Below are positions 1-8,971 of a stretch of 64,000 bases of DNA, piece after piece. The stretch is from an uncultured Roseibium sp. (GTDB lineage Bacteria; Pseudomonadota; Alphaproteobacteria; Rhizobiales; Stappiaceae), in the NCBI RefSeq assembly GCF_947496995.1, contig NZ_CANMFD010000002.1, positions 372,001 to 436,000 on the forward strand, given 5' to 3'. The position numbers and the translations under genes are program-made. The notes under the pieces are model-generated. The model ran no database searches. It saw only the letters and a list, made by a program, of their open reading frames with translations, and was not told where the DNA came from. Within the stretch, counting starts at the first letter, position 1. Each line of letters opens with the position of its first letter.

Positions 1-200
1 CTGTTATGGTTAAGAGTAGACGCCAGTAAGGTTTATAAAGGCTAAAGACCGGATCGGAATTCCGGGAAAAACCCGGAAATCCCAGTATTCCAACCGGTGG
101 AAGAACCGTGCTGCGGGCCGTGTATAGTAAATTTGCAGATGGCTGAAAATTCCCGATTCGGACCGTGCAGTGATCCCGGATTGTACGCGTTTCCTGCACC

Positions 201-896
201 TTACAGCTTCTTGGCGAGGCCTGGCTGTAACATCACGGTCCGAACGCTCATCAGATGCTCAGCTGTCATGACATTTTCGCTCTTGTGAAAGCGGATCAGT
301 GACTGAGGCTGTTTTGCCTTGCCGATCGCTGCGATCAGGAGACCACCGGGCTTGAGCAACTGGACCCAGGCGTCAGGCACCGATTCGGCTGCCGCAGTCA
401 CGACAATCCGGTCATAGGGGCCCTTCAGCTTCAGGCCTTCCAGTCCGTCCATGTGCCTGGCCTTGACGTTCTCTAGCCGCAGCGCAGCGAACCGGCTGGT
501 CGCCAGATCGGTCAGGGTTGCAAAACGGTCGAGGGTTTCCACCCTGGCAGCAAGGTGGGCCATGATCGCGGCCTGGTAACCCGATCCGGTTCCTATTTCC
601 AGAACCGAGTGGTCGGGAGAAAGGCCGAGCGCCTGGACGGTAAAGGCGACCAGAGACGGAGCCGACACCGTCTGTCCGCATTCGATGGGCAATGCGGCGT
701 CTTCATAGGCAAGACCATGGTGACGCGCCGACAGGAACAAGCGCCTCGGCACCCGCTCAATCGCCGCAAGGACCTCTCTGGCCCCTACCCCTCGCCGCCT
801 CAATCCAAGGACTAGCGCCGCGCGGGCCTCTGCCTCATCCGGCAGTGGAAACGGGTACGCCGGCTTCTGGTCCGTGCCGGGCTTGTTGCCGGCCAT
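201..896 (-). CDS. pcm: Protein-L-isoaspartate O-methyltransferase
   Basis: The 231-residue protein fits the PIMT family, which uses S-adenosylmethionine to methylate isoaspartyl residues and so starts repair of aged proteins in the cytosol. The SAM-binding motif I reads VLEIGTGSGYQAA (residues 98-110), and the active-site region GQTVSAP (74-80) is intact. The gene lies 20 nt downstream of surE in the same direction, the usual surE-pcm pairing of stress-survival genes, and closes the serS-surE-pcm run. A second, more divergent PIMT-like gene is at 43811-44473; this one is the canonical copy. Confidence 0.93.
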   Translation of the reverse strand: MAGNKPGTDQKPAYPFPLPDEAEARAALVLGLRRRGVGAREVLAAIERVPRRLFLSARHHGLAYEDAALPIECGQTVSAPSLVAFTVQALGLSPDHSVLEIGTGSGYQAAIMAHLAARVETLDRFATLTDLATSRFAALRLENVKARHMDGLEGLKLKGPYDRIVVTAAAESVPDAWVQLLKPGGLLIAAIGKAKQPQSLIRFHKSENVMTAEHLMSVRTVMLQPGLAKKL

Positions 897-916
897 TTAC
901 CGCTCCCCTCTCGGGA

Positions 917-1675
917 TTATTGAAGTGCTCCTGCCAGGTGACTCACCAGATCATGAGCTGTCAAATCTATGCGTAGCGGTGAAACGGAAACATATCCATC
1001 GGCAATTGCATGAAGATCGGAGTTTTCGAGAACCGATTTCCCCCGATCCTGAAAACGCAGCCAGAAATAGGGATAGCCCCGGCCGTCCATGCGTTCGTCG
1101 ATAGACAGCCCGGCCTGTGCATGATGACCCTGAACCGTGACTTTCACGCCTTTCACGGCCTGTGCCGGACAAGGCGGGAAATTCACGTTCAACAGCGAGT
1201 AGCGCGGCAGATCGAAATCGATGAGCTTGCGGAACAGGTCAGGCGCGTGTGCTTCTGCAGTGCTGTAATCCGGTTCGGCGGACACGTCCCAGTCATAAGC
1301 CTGGGAAACGGCAATAGAGCGGATACCGAGGATCGCACCTTCTATCGCTCCGGCAACGGTGCCGGAATAGGTGACGTCTTCGGCCAGGTTCTGTCCCCGG
1401 TTGATGCCGGAGAGCACCAGATCCGGCGGCGCCGGCAGAACCCTGTGCACGCCCATGATGACACAATCCGTCGGCGTGCCCTTGAGAGCGAAGTGCCGCT
1501 CGTCGATCTGCCGAAGCCGCAGGGGATCGCTGAGGGTCAGCGAATGAGCGACCCCGCTCTGGTCCGTCTCGGGAGCAATCACCCAGATATCGTCGGACAG
1601 TGTGCGGGCAATGCGTTCCAGAACAGCAAGTCCCGGGGAGTGAATGCCGTCGTCATTGGTGATCAGAATGCGCAT
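917..1675 (-). CDS. surE: 5'/3'-nucleotidase SurE
   Basis: SurE is a metal-dependent nucleoside monophosphate phosphatase. The 252-residue protein begins [10 protein letters not shown], placing the metal-binding Asp8-Asp9 pair at the family's position; Ser40 and Asn92 (in SGINRGQN, 89-96) complete the metal site. The frame is open for 24 more codons upstream, but this ATG puts the NDDG motif where the family has it, and a purine-rich GGGGGA lies about 9 nt before it. It sits between serS and pcm on the same strand. Confidence 0.93.
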   Translation of the reverse strand: MRILITNDDGIHSPGLAVLERIARTLSDDIWVIAPETDQSGVAHSLTLSDPLRLRQIDERHFALKGTPTDCVIMGVHRVLPAPPDLVLSGINRGQNLAEDVTYSGTVAGAIEGAILGIRSIAVSQAYDWDVSAEPDYSTAEAHAPDLFRKLIDFDLPRYSLLNVNFPPCPAQAVKGVKVTVQGHHAQAGLSIDERMDGRGYPYFWLRFQDRGKSVLENSDLHAIADGYVSVSPLRIDLTAHDLVSHLAGALQ

Positions 1676-1827
1676 ATGGAAGCGTTCCCCCGGGTTTGGC
1701 ACAGCGTCGTGTAATCTGGCGATGGCCTGCACCGGCCCGCGTCGCACGGCAGTGCGTGCATGCGGAACCGGTTGACCGTTTTCATTATGCCGGACCGTGC
1801 CGGCAGCGCTCGTGAGAGCGGAAAGCC

Positions 1828-3108
1828 CTAACCGATGGTTTCCAGACCGCCCATATAGGGCCGCAGCACTTCCGGCACCGTGATCGTGCCGTCACCATTC
1901 TGGTAATTCTCCAGAACCGCAATCAGCGCCCGGCCCACGGCGATGCCGGAGCCGTTCAACGTGTGCACATGCAAGGGCTGTTTCGATCCGGTCGGGCGGA
2001 AGCGCGCATTCATGCGTCTGGCCTGGAAATCCCCACAGACGGAACACGAGGAGATTTCCCTGTAGGTGTCCTGTCCCGGCAACCAGACTTCAATGTCGTA
2101 GGTCTTGCGCGCGCTGAAGCCCATGTCCCCGGTGCAGAGGGTCATGACGCGGTAATGCAGACCGAGTTGCTGCAGCACCTTCTCGGCACAGCCCAGCATG
2201 CGCTCCAGTTCGTCGAGCGAATCCTCCGGCCGCGTCACCGACACCAGCTCGCATTTCTGGAACTGATGCTGGCGCAGCATGCCGCGTGTATCGCGGCCGG
2301 CGGAGCCGGCTTCGGACCGGAAACAATATGTCAGGGCGGCCACGCGTAGCGGCAGCTGCTCTTCGGCAAGGATCTCGCCAGCGACCAGATTGGTAAGAGG
2401 CACCTCGGCGGTCGGGATCAGGTAGTGATCCGTCGCGGTCTTGAAGAGGTCTTCTTCGAATTTCGGCAGCTGACCGGTACCGTATAGCGGGTCGGAATGA
2501 ACCAGCAGCGGCGGAGACACTTCCGTATAACCGTTTTCACCGGTGTGGAGATCAATCATGAACTGGCCGAGCGCCCGTTCAAGCCGTGCAATCTGTCCCT
2601 TCAGAACGACGAAACGGGAGCCGGACAGCTTCGCAGCTGTTGAAAAATCCATGCCGTTCAGGGCTTCGCCTAGGTCGAAATGTTCCTTGGGAGCCTCGTT
2701 GAACCTGAAAACCGGCTTTTCACCGTGTGTTCTCAGCAGGACATTTTCAGCTTCATCCGCACCCATCGGCACGTCGTCATACGGCAGATTCGGAATGACA
2801 GCCATCGCGGCTTCCAGAGCGGAACTGAGCTTGCGCTCTTCTTCTTCGCCCGACTGGATGAAGGCCTTGATCTGCGCGACTTCCTCGATCAGTTCCTGAG
2901 CGCGTGCGTCATCGCCGGAGCCCTTGGCCTTGCCGATTTCCTTGGAGGCGGCATTGCGCCGTTCCTGGGCTTCCTGAAGCTTGCCGATATGGGAGCGGCG
3001 GGATTCGTCCAGCGCGATCAGTCCGGCGGCCGAGGCGTCATGGCCCCGCTTTGCCAGGGCCTGGTCAAAGGCAGCTGCGTTTTCCCGTATCCACTTAATA
3101 TCAAACAT
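1828..3108 (-). CDS. serS: Seryl-tRNA synthetase
   Basis: This cytosolic class II aminoacyl-tRNA synthetase charges tRNA-Ser. It is 426 residues, the normal length. The N-terminal 100 residues are charged and helical (the tRNA-binding coiled-coil arm). Class II motif 2 is at about 257-286 ([16 protein letters not shown]) and motif 3 at 385-401 ([17 protein letters not shown]). It lies downstream of tatC, separated by 176 nt that contain a palindromic element. Confidence 0.97.
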   Translation of the reverse strand: MFDIKWIRENAAAFDQALAKRGHDASAAGLIALDESRRSHIGKLQEAQERRNAASKEIGKAKGSGDDARAQELIEEVAQIKAFIQSGEEEERKLSSALEAAMAVIPNLPYDDVPMGADEAENVLLRTHGEKPVFRFNEAPKEHFDLGEALNGMDFSTAAKLSGSRFVVLKGQIARLERALGQFMIDLHTGENGYTEVSPPLLVHSDPLYGTGQLPKFEEDLFKTATDHYLIPTAEVPLTNLVAGEILAEEQLPLRVAALTYCFRSEAGSAGRDTRGMLRQHQFQKCELVSVTRPEDSLDELERMLGCAEKVLQQLGLHYRVMTLCTGDMGFSARKTYDIEVWLPGQDTYREISSCSVCGDFQARRMNARFRPTGSKQPLHVHTLNGSGIAVGRALIAVLENYQNGDGTITVPEVLRPYMGGLETIG

Positions 3109-3193
3109 CTTCGTTTCCCGAACGGCGGTCTTAGATCAGCGGGCTATAAGCCGGAAACCGCTTGTCGCCCAAAAGCTGATCGATTCCTGAATG

Positions 3194-3236
3194 TTAGGGC
3201 ATCTTTTTGGCGTTTCTTAAACGCCCGATGCTCTAA
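3194..3236. repeat. Imperfect palindromic intergenic element
   Basis: Forty-three bases between tatC and serS fold back on themselves: an outer TTAG...CTAA pair, a GCATC...GATGC pair and an inner GGCGTTT-CTT-AAACGCC stem. There is no uniform T-run on the 3' side in either direction, so it does not look like a standard intrinsic terminator. The minus-strand start, TTAGAGCAT, resembles ends of dispersed intergenic palindromes in other Hyphomicrobiales. That it is a dispersed repeat is inference, since only one copy is in this window. Confidence 0.5.
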
Positions 3237-3284
3237 TCCATGAGTTCCGTCCGGCAAACGCGATACCAGCCTGGGAGGCCGGAG

Positions 3285-4100
3285 TTAAACCGCAGCGTCT
3301 TCCGCTTCGCTTGCAGCTTCCCGCTCGGCCCGTTTCCGCTCTATCAGTCTGACGGACAGAATGGAGACTTCGTAGAGAAGCAGCGTTGGCAGCGCAAGAC
3401 CGATCTGTGAAATCGGATCGGGAGGTGTCAAAATTGCAGCAGCGGCGAAAGCGCCGACAATTGCGTATTTGCGCTTATGCTTGAGTGTTTCGGAACTCAC
3501 CAGACCGGCGCGGCCAAGCAGGGTCAGCACCACGGGCAACTGAAAAACGAGGCCGAATGCGAAGATCAGCACCATGATCAGGCCGAGATATTCGCTAACC
3601 TTGGCCAGATGCTGGATCGCGACTTTGCCCGCGCCTGCCATCTGTTCCTGGGACAGGAAGAAGCCCATCGCCATGGGCATGACGAGGAAATACACCAGAC
3701 ACGCCCCGATCAGGAACAGAATGGGCGTTGCGATCAGGAACGGCAGAAAGGCGCCGCGTTCGTTCTTGTAGAGGCCGGGGGCGACAAACATGTAGATCTG
3801 GCTGGCGACCACCGGAAACGCCAAAAAAAGTGCGCCAAACAAGGCAAGCTTGAGCTGGGTGAAAAACCATTCCTGCGGTGCGGTGTAGATCATCTCCACC
3901 GGGTGGCCATCGCCGGCGGCGCGCAGATACGGAACGGTCAGAATATTGTAGATGTCGATGGCGAAATAAAAGCAGATCAGGAACATCACGAAGATCGCTG
4001 CGAGCGACCACATCAGCCGCTGGCGCAATTCGATGAGATGCTCGATCAGAGGCGCCTTGGAAGCGTCGATTTCGGAAGCGTCGGTTTCGTCCTGGCTCAT
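3285..4100 (-). CDS. tatC: Twin-arginine translocase subunit TatC
   Basis: This inner-membrane TatC subunit is the receptor for folded proteins carrying twin-arginine signals. The 271 residues include about six hydrophobic segments and the conserved N-terminal LIEHLIELRQRLMWSL region. Its ATG overlaps the tatB stop (ATGA), indicating translational coupling. A likely Tat client is in this window: the serine hydrolase at 58085 has a TRRRFLATA signal. Confidence 0.96.
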   Translation of the reverse strand: MSQDETDASEIDASKAPLIEHLIELRQRLMWSLAAIFVMFLICFYFAIDIYNILTVPYLRAAGDGHPVEMIYTAPQEWFFTQLKLALFGALFLAFPVVASQIYMFVAPGLYKNERGAFLPFLIATPILFLIGACLVYFLVMPMAMGFFLSQEQMAGAGKVAIQHLAKVSEYLGLIMVLIFAFGLVFQLPVVLTLLGRAGLVSSETLKHKRKYAIVGAFAAAAILTPPDPISQIGLALPTLLLYEVSILSVRLIERKRAEREAASEAEDAAV

Positions 4101-4633
4101 GCCTTCACATCTTCCGTCACCGGTTTTTTAACCGGTTTTGCCTTTTTGGCCTTGGTTGCGGCCGCTGATTTCGATGTTTTCTTTTCGACAGCCGGTTTGC
4201 CGGATGCCGCGGGGGACTTACCTTCGGATACAGGTTTTGCCGCTGCCGACTTGGATGCAGCCGATTTTGATGCTGTTGCCTTGGGTGCTGTTGCCTTGGG
4301 TGCAGCAGGCTTGGGTGCTGTCGGCTCGATTTCAGCTGGCTTGGGGTCCGGCGACCGCTTTGCCCCGTCCTCTTCGATGGATTTCTTGAGATCGCCGAGA
4401 GGATTGAAGTTGGCGGCTTTCTCCACCTGCTTCTTCATGTCGGCGATATCGGCCTGGCTTTCCGCTTCGCGCAGTGCGTCGTTGAACGTCGACTGGAATT
4501 CCCGCGACATGCGCCGCATCTTTCCCATCGTTTGCCCAAGCGTGCGCAGCATGCGCGGCAGATCCTTCGGCCCCACGACAATGATCGCCACGCAGGCGAT
4601 CACCAAGAGTTCGGTCCACCCGATATCGAACAT
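4097..4633 (-). CDS. tatB: Sec-independent translocase protein TatB
   Basis: TatB forms the substrate-binding complex with TatC. The 178-residue protein starts MFDIGWTELLVIACVAIIVV, a single N-terminal membrane helix ending in the GPKDLP hinge, followed by an amphipathic helix (about 30-70). The last 80 residues are a low-complexity Ala/Lys/Pro tail built partly on short repeats; such tails are variable in alphaproteobacterial TatB. It lies between tatA (41 nt upstream) and tatC (overlapping). Confidence 0.95.
   Translation of the reverse strand: MFDIGWTELLVIACVAIIVVGPKDLPRMLRTLGQTMGKMRRMSREFQSTFNDALREAESQADIADMKKQVEKAANFNPLGDLKKSIEEDGAKRSPDPKPAEIEPTAPKPAAPKATAPKATASKSAASKSAAAKPVSEGKSPAASGKPAVEKKTSKSAAATKAKKAKPVKKPVTEDVKA
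4276..4320 (-). repeat. Three 15-bp tandem repeats in tatB
   Basis: Three adjacent 15-base units (plus-strand form TTGCCTTGGGTGCTG with small changes) encode the repeated A-P-K-A-T segment of the TatB tail. The units keep the frame, so copy-number change would lengthen or shorten the tail by five residues. Confidence 0.8.
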
Positions 4634-4674
4634 GTGAAGTTCCGCCCCTTAAGGAGACGCGATGCAGATTGAGA

Positions 4675-4899
4675 TCAGCTCGCTTTGGTCTGATCTTCGG
4701 CTTTTGCGGTCGGTGCCGCTTCGCCGTCCTGATGATCGATTGTCTTCGGGGTATCGGCAGTGTCGTCTTCGGCCATGCCTTTCTTGAAGCTTTTGATTCC
4801 CTTGGCGACATCGCCCATAAGATCGGAAATCTTGCCTCGTCCGAAGAGCAGAACCACCACCACTGCGATGATCAAGATCTGCCAAATACTAATGCCCAT
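4675..4899 (-). CDS. tatA: Sec-independent translocase protein TatA
   Basis: TatA oligomers form the conduit of the Tat system. The 74-residue protein has one N-terminal membrane helix ([19 protein letters not shown]), the conserved Phe-Gly hinge (LFGRGKI), and an amphipathic helix followed by a short acidic tail. An AGGAG ribosome site lies about 10 nt before the ATG. It heads the tatABC operon, 145 nt downstream of the ABC ATPase gene. Confidence 0.95.
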   Translation of the reverse strand: MGISIWQILIIAVVVVLLFGRGKISDLMGDVAKGIKSFKKGMAEDDTADTPKTIDHQDGEAAPTAKAEDQTKAS

Positions 4900-5044
4900 A
4901 CGCCAAACTCCTGATAAACGGCTTTAAAGCCCTAGGGCTCTTGTACAAAAAGGATTCCGCCCCTGCAACAGCGGTGCGGGAACAATCGCCGTTCTTAGAC
5001 AGAATGATTAGCCGGGCGTGAAACTTCCCGGTACCGGTCTTCCA

Positions 5045-6184
5045 CTAGATCTGGGATGCGCTCCTGGGAAAAACAAGCACGTCTTTCGGATCTGTGCTCA
5101 CCGCCACATCCATTCCTCTCTCCCAAGGGCTGCCGGCGCGCACACGTGCCTGCAGAGGGTGTTCCAGACCTTCGACGACGATTGTCAGCAGATCGACCTC
5201 GCCGACAAATCTCTTGGAACTGATACGTCCGGAGACGCCGCACAGGCCGTCGTTGTTCAGAAGGATTCCCTGAGGACGCACACAAACGTCGACCTTTTCG
5301 CCACGCTCAAGTCCCGGACCGGCCAGAACTCCAAGAGGTGTCTCTATGCCCGACGATGTCACGATGCCTTCGAGCTGGTTGAGTTCCGAAAAGAACCGGG
5401 CCGAGAACAGGTCGACCGGATCCTTGTAGAGATCGGCGGCCGTTCCGTGCTGCACCAGGCGCCCGCGCCGCATCAAGGCGATCCTGTCGCCCATGCGCAT
5501 CGCCTCTTCGGGATCGTGGGTCACGATTATGCAGGTCGCACGTGTTTCGCGGATGACCGCCAGGGTTTCGTCGCGAACACTGTCCCGAAGCCTCTTGTCG
5601 AGACCTGAAAACGGTTCGTCCATCAGCAGGATGCCGGGTCTGGGCACGAGAGCTCTTGCGAGCGCGACCCGCTGCTGCTCGCCGCCGGACAGCGAATGCG
5701 GATAGTCGCCAGAATAATCGGAAAGACCGACGCGCCCGAGCGCCCCGAGAGCAGCGCTCCGCGCTTCCTTTTTCGGCATGTTGGTAAGGCCGAACATGAC
5801 ATTTGCGAGAATGGTCATATGCGGAAACAGCGCATAATCCTGGAACATCAGGCCGACACCACGCTTTTCCGGTGGCAGAAAAAGACTGTCTCCGGAGATC
5901 TCGCGCCCGTTGATAAGCACCCTGCCGTGGCTCTGACGTTCGACGCCAGCGGCAATGCGCATCAAGGTGGTCTTGCCGCAACCGGAATGGCCGAGCAGGC
6001 ACAGGATTTCCCCGGGGGCGATGGACAGGCTCATATCGCGAACCGAAGCCACGCCGTCGTAATCGTGCGATATGCCTTCAAAAACCAGGCCGGCGGCTAT
6101 TGTCGCCCCGGCCGTTCCCGGCGCGCCCCAGTTCGTTATACGACCGCTGCCGCCGGTGCCGGTGATCTTGTGGTGTCTGGACAT
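5045..6184 (-). CDS. Orphan FbpC-like ABC transporter ATPase
   Basis: The 379-residue protein resembles the ATP-binding subunits of Fe(III)/spermidine-type importers. Walker A is GHSGCGKTT, the signature is LSGGEQQR, Walker B is ILLMDEPFSGLD, the switch His lies in VTHDPEEA, and a TOBE-like C-terminal domain follows (about 290-375). No permease or binding-protein gene is adjacent. Its ATG overlaps the scpB stop by one base (TGATG), so the two are probably co-translated. An N-terminal extension of about 35 Gly/Ala-rich residues is unusual. The substrate cannot be read from sequence. Confidence 0.85.
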   Translation of the reverse strand: MSRHHKITGTGGSGRITNWGAPGTAGATIAAGLVFEGISHDYDGVASVRDMSLSIAPGEILCLLGHSGCGKTTLMRIAAGVERQSHGRVLINGREISGDSLFLPPEKRGVGLMFQDYALFPHMTILANVMFGLTNMPKKEARSAALGALGRVGLSDYSGDYPHSLSGGEQQRVALARALVPRPGILLMDEPFSGLDKRLRDSVRDETLAVIRETRATCIIVTHDPEEAMRMGDRIALMRRGRLVQHGTAADLYKDPVDLFSARFFSELNQLEGIVTSSGIETPLGVLAGPGLERGEKVDVCVRPQGILLNNDGLCGVSGRISSKRFVGEVDLLTIVVEGLEHPLQARVRAGSPWERGMDVAVSTDPKDVLVFPRSASQI

Positions 6185-6894
6185 CAGTCTTCGGCGATCT
6201 CGTCCGCGTCGTCTTCAAACAGGGAACCGTCTTCCAAGGGATCTTCATCCTCGGTCAGCAGAATGTCGTCATTGGGCGTCGGAACAAGGAAGGACGCCGG
6301 AACGGCACTGTCCAGCAGCCCTGCCCCCTTCAGCTCCTCCAGCCCGGGGAGATCCTTAACACTCTCCATTCCGAAATGGATCAGAAACTGTTCCGTCGTG
6401 CCATATGTCACAGGCCGCCCGGGTGTGCGCCGCCGGCCGCGCATGCGGATCCATGTGGTTTCCAACAGAACGTCCAGCGTTCCCTTGGAGGTGGAGACAC
6501 CGCGTATCTCCTCGATTTCCGCACGCGTGACCGGCTGGTGATAGGCAATGATCGCCAGCGTTTCGAGTGCAGCGCGGGAGAGCTTGCGCTGCTCCTCGAC
6601 GTTTCGGTGCATCAGAAAAGCCAGGTCCTCAGCAGTCCTGAAGCACCATTTGCCGGCCACCTTGACCAGATTGACCCCGCGCGCGGCGTAGATCTTCTGC
6701 AATTCCTCCAGCAACCCGAGCACATCCGTGCCTTCCGGCACCCGCAAGGTCAGTTCTTCCAGAGACAGAGGCTCCGAAGACGCAAAGAGCAGCGCTTCGA
6801 TCATGCGTTGTCCGGCAAGATCGACCGCAGGCTCCACATCCTCTGCGTCACGCATCTGGTCCGGCAGGTCCAGCAGATCGGTTTCAGACGTCAT
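6184..6894 (-). CDS. scpB: Segregation and condensation protein B
   Basis: ScpB is a winged-helix partner of ScpA in the SMC complex that compacts and segregates the chromosome. The 236-residue protein shows the typical core (LLFASSEPLSLEELTLRVP; ALETLAIIAYHQPVTRAEIE; VTYGTTEQFLIHFG). I chose the ATG at 6894, which has AAGGA about 8 nt upstream; a start three codons earlier is possible. It overlaps the scpA 3' end by 11 nt, as expected for partners made in fixed ratio. The C terminus is acidic. Confidence 0.92.
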   Translation of the reverse strand: MTSETDLLDLPDQMRDAEDVEPAVDLAGQRMIEALLFASSEPLSLEELTLRVPEGTDVLGLLEELQKIYAARGVNLVKVAGKWCFRTAEDLAFLMHRNVEEQRKLSRAALETLAIIAYHQPVTRAEIEEIRGVSTSKGTLDVLLETTWIRMRGRRRTPGRPVTYGTTEQFLIHFGMESVKDLPGLEELKGAGLLDSAVPASFLVPTPNDDILLTEDEDPLEDGSLFEDDADEIAED

Positions 6895-7723
6895 GATCCG
6901 CATCCTTTACAATCGAGCGGATATAGACCGGGGAAAAGGGTTCACCCTGGCGGATCTCCACCTGCCCCTCGCGGACCATCTCGAGACTTGCAGTAAACGT
7001 GCTGGCTACGATCGTCGCCCATTCCTTTTCGTCGTAAAGATAGTCGCGCAGATAAGAATTCAGGGGCGCCCATTCGCTGACCCGGCCGACAAGCCTGGTC
7101 AGGATCTCACGGGCTTCCTGCAGGGACCAGACAGTCCGGCGCAGAACGCGAACGGAGGTGACCGACTGACGCTGGCGCTGCGTCGCATAGGCCGAGAGAA
7201 GATCATAAACCGAAGCGTCCCAGATGCTCTTGTGCCGAACCGACATTGTCTCGGGGGCGCCGCGGTGAAACACATCCCTGCCCGCGCGGCTCCTGCTCAT
7301 CAGTTTTTCCGAAACGTCTCGCATCGCTTCCAGACGGCGGAGACGGAACGCCAGGGCAGCGGCCAGCTCTTCACCCGTCGGCTCGTCCTCGTCCTTTTGT
7401 TCGGGCAACAGCAGTTTGGACTTCAGGAAAGCCAGCCAGGCTGCCATGACCAGGTAGTCGGCAGCGAGTTCAAGACGCATCAGGCGGGCGGCAGCAACAA
7501 ACTCTAGATATTGTTCGACCAGTTCCAGTATGGAAATACGAGCCAGATCCACCTTTTGCGTCCGCGCCAGGCCGAGCAGCAGATCCAGCGGGCCTTCGAA
7601 GCCTTCAACGTCCACGACAAGCAGCGGGTCGGAAACCGCCCGCTCCTCATCTCTCCCGGCTGAACTGAGAAGATCGAAAGATCCATCGTTCGAAGCCTGA
7701 GTGTGTTCGTTCAACTCCGCCAT
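6884..7723 (-). CDS. scpA: Segregation and condensation protein A
   Basis: ScpA is the kleisin that bridges the SMC heads. It is 279 residues from the chosen ATG, which has GGAG six bases upstream; the frame is open a further 42 codons, but those residues do not look like the family. The kleisin N-terminal signature FEGPLDLLLGLARTQKVDL is present, and the C-terminal part carries the helix-rich region ending in FSPVYIRSIVK. It overlaps scpB and follows nagZ by about 110 nt. Confidence 0.92.
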   Translation of the reverse strand: MAELNEHTQASNDGSFDLLSSAGRDEERAVSDPLLVVDVEGFEGPLDLLLGLARTQKVDLARISILELVEQYLEFVAAARLMRLELAADYLVMAAWLAFLKSKLLLPEQKDEDEPTGEELAAALAFRLRRLEAMRDVSEKLMSRSRAGRDVFHRGAPETMSVRHKSIWDASVYDLLSAYATQRQRQSVTSVRVLRRTVWSLQEAREILTRLVGRVSEWAPLNSYLRDYLYDEKEWATIVASTFTASLEMVREGQVEIRQGEPFSPVYIRSIVKDADHDV

Positions 7724-7833
7724 TTCCACTCCGCCTGGACCATCCCGCGTTCCGAAGAACAAGGACTGCCCTAACATTTCAAGTTCGATCAACCTTGCCG
7801 TACTCAACGCGATCCATCTGACGGCACGTTGGT

Positions 7834-8853
7834 CTACATTCCCTGCCAACCGGTCAGGGATTGAAGCTCGTTCCAGGCTTCCTGTTTCCGGAACCCGGGT
7901 CGTGGCGGCTTCAATTCGTTCAGGGCACGGTCGCAGCGTTGCTTTGCTTCGCCCTCAAGCACCGGAACCGCTCGTGCGACATCGCGCATCTCGTTCATAT
8001 CGCCATTACAGTGCAAAGCGATGTCACATCCTGCCTGAAGAATTTTTCGCGCCCGCTCGTCGAAATCACCGCCAAGCGCCTTCATCGACATGTCGTCACT
8101 CATCAGGCAGCCGTCGAAACCAATCTCCGTCCTGATGATCTCCTGAACAACCCTCCTGCTCTGTGTACCAGGATTGGCATCATCAATCGCCTCATAGACA
8201 ATATGGGCTGTCATGCCCAATGACACGTGGGAAAGCGCCTTGAAAGGCAGGAAATCCACGCTTTCCAAAGATGATTTGTCAGCATCGACCCTGGGAAGCT
8301 CCAAATGGCTGTCGACACGCGCCCGGCCGTGACCCGGGATGTGCTTTATCACCGGCAGCACGCCGCCTGCCATCGCGCCATCCACCATTGCCTGGCCAAG
8401 CCTGGCGACAACATCGGGGTCGGTTGAAAACGCGCGGTCACCGATTGCATCCACTGTTTCCGGGAAGCCCACGTCGAGACAAGGCAGGCAATCGACGGTG
8501 ATGCCGAGGTCATGAAGATCGGCGGCAATCAGGCGGGCGCCGAGCCAGGCGGCCCGCAAGGCTTGTTCCGGCTGGCTTTCGTAAAGGTCGCCATAGAGTT
8601 TCGGGGCCGGATATTTCGGCCACTGCGGCGGCTTGAGGCGTTGCACGCGTCCGCCTTCCTGATCGATCAGAACCGGCGCATCCTTGCGCCCGACGGCAGC
8701 CCGGAAAGCTTGTGTGAGCTTCCTGACCTGGTCGGGTGTCTCAATGTTGCGGGCGAACAGGATCAGCCCCCAGGGGTCTTCCTCCCGGAAAAAGCTGATT
8801 TCATCGGCGGTAAGCACCGGTCCGGCGCATCCGGAAACGAAGGCCTTGGTCAT
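7834..8853 (-). CDS. nagZ: Beta-N-acetylhexosaminidase NagZ
   Basis: This GH3-family enzyme removes N-acetylglucosamine from anhydromuropeptides in cytosolic peptidoglycan recycling. The 339-residue protein has the NagZ signature KHIPGHGRARVDSH (170-183), with the His176 dyad residue, and the nucleophile Asp in MSDDMSM (about D253). In many relatives nagZ directly follows the SPOR-protein gene; here a four-gene islet separates them. It is divergent from the esterase gene, sharing a 118-nt spacer. Confidence 0.95.
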   Translation of the reverse strand: MTKAFVSGCAGPVLTADEISFFREEDPWGLILFARNIETPDQVRKLTQAFRAAVGRKDAPVLIDQEGGRVQRLKPPQWPKYPAPKLYGDLYESQPEQALRAAWLGARLIAADLHDLGITVDCLPCLDVGFPETVDAIGDRAFSTDPDVVARLGQAMVDGAMAGGVLPVIKHIPGHGRARVDSHLELPRVDADKSSLESVDFLPFKALSHVSLGMTAHIVYEAIDDANPGTQSRRVVQEIIRTEIGFDGCLMSDDMSMKALGGDFDERARKILQAGCDIALHCNGDMNEMRDVARAVPVLEGEAKQRCDRALNELKPPRPGFRKQEAWNELQSLTGWQGM

Positions 8854-8971
8854 GGTTCCGGCTTAGCCGCAGCGGCAGGGTCCGTCAAGAAACCCGTTGC
8901 CTCCCCTTGCGCCATCCCCGCGAACTTGCTTTCTAGGCGCCTTGTCTTACTGCCTTGATCGGAGCCACCCC

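Noticed and set aside
97-288. 63-codon plus-strand frame at the window start
   Set aside because: It overlaps the 3' end of pcm antisense, lacks a ribosome site and shows no protein-like pattern.
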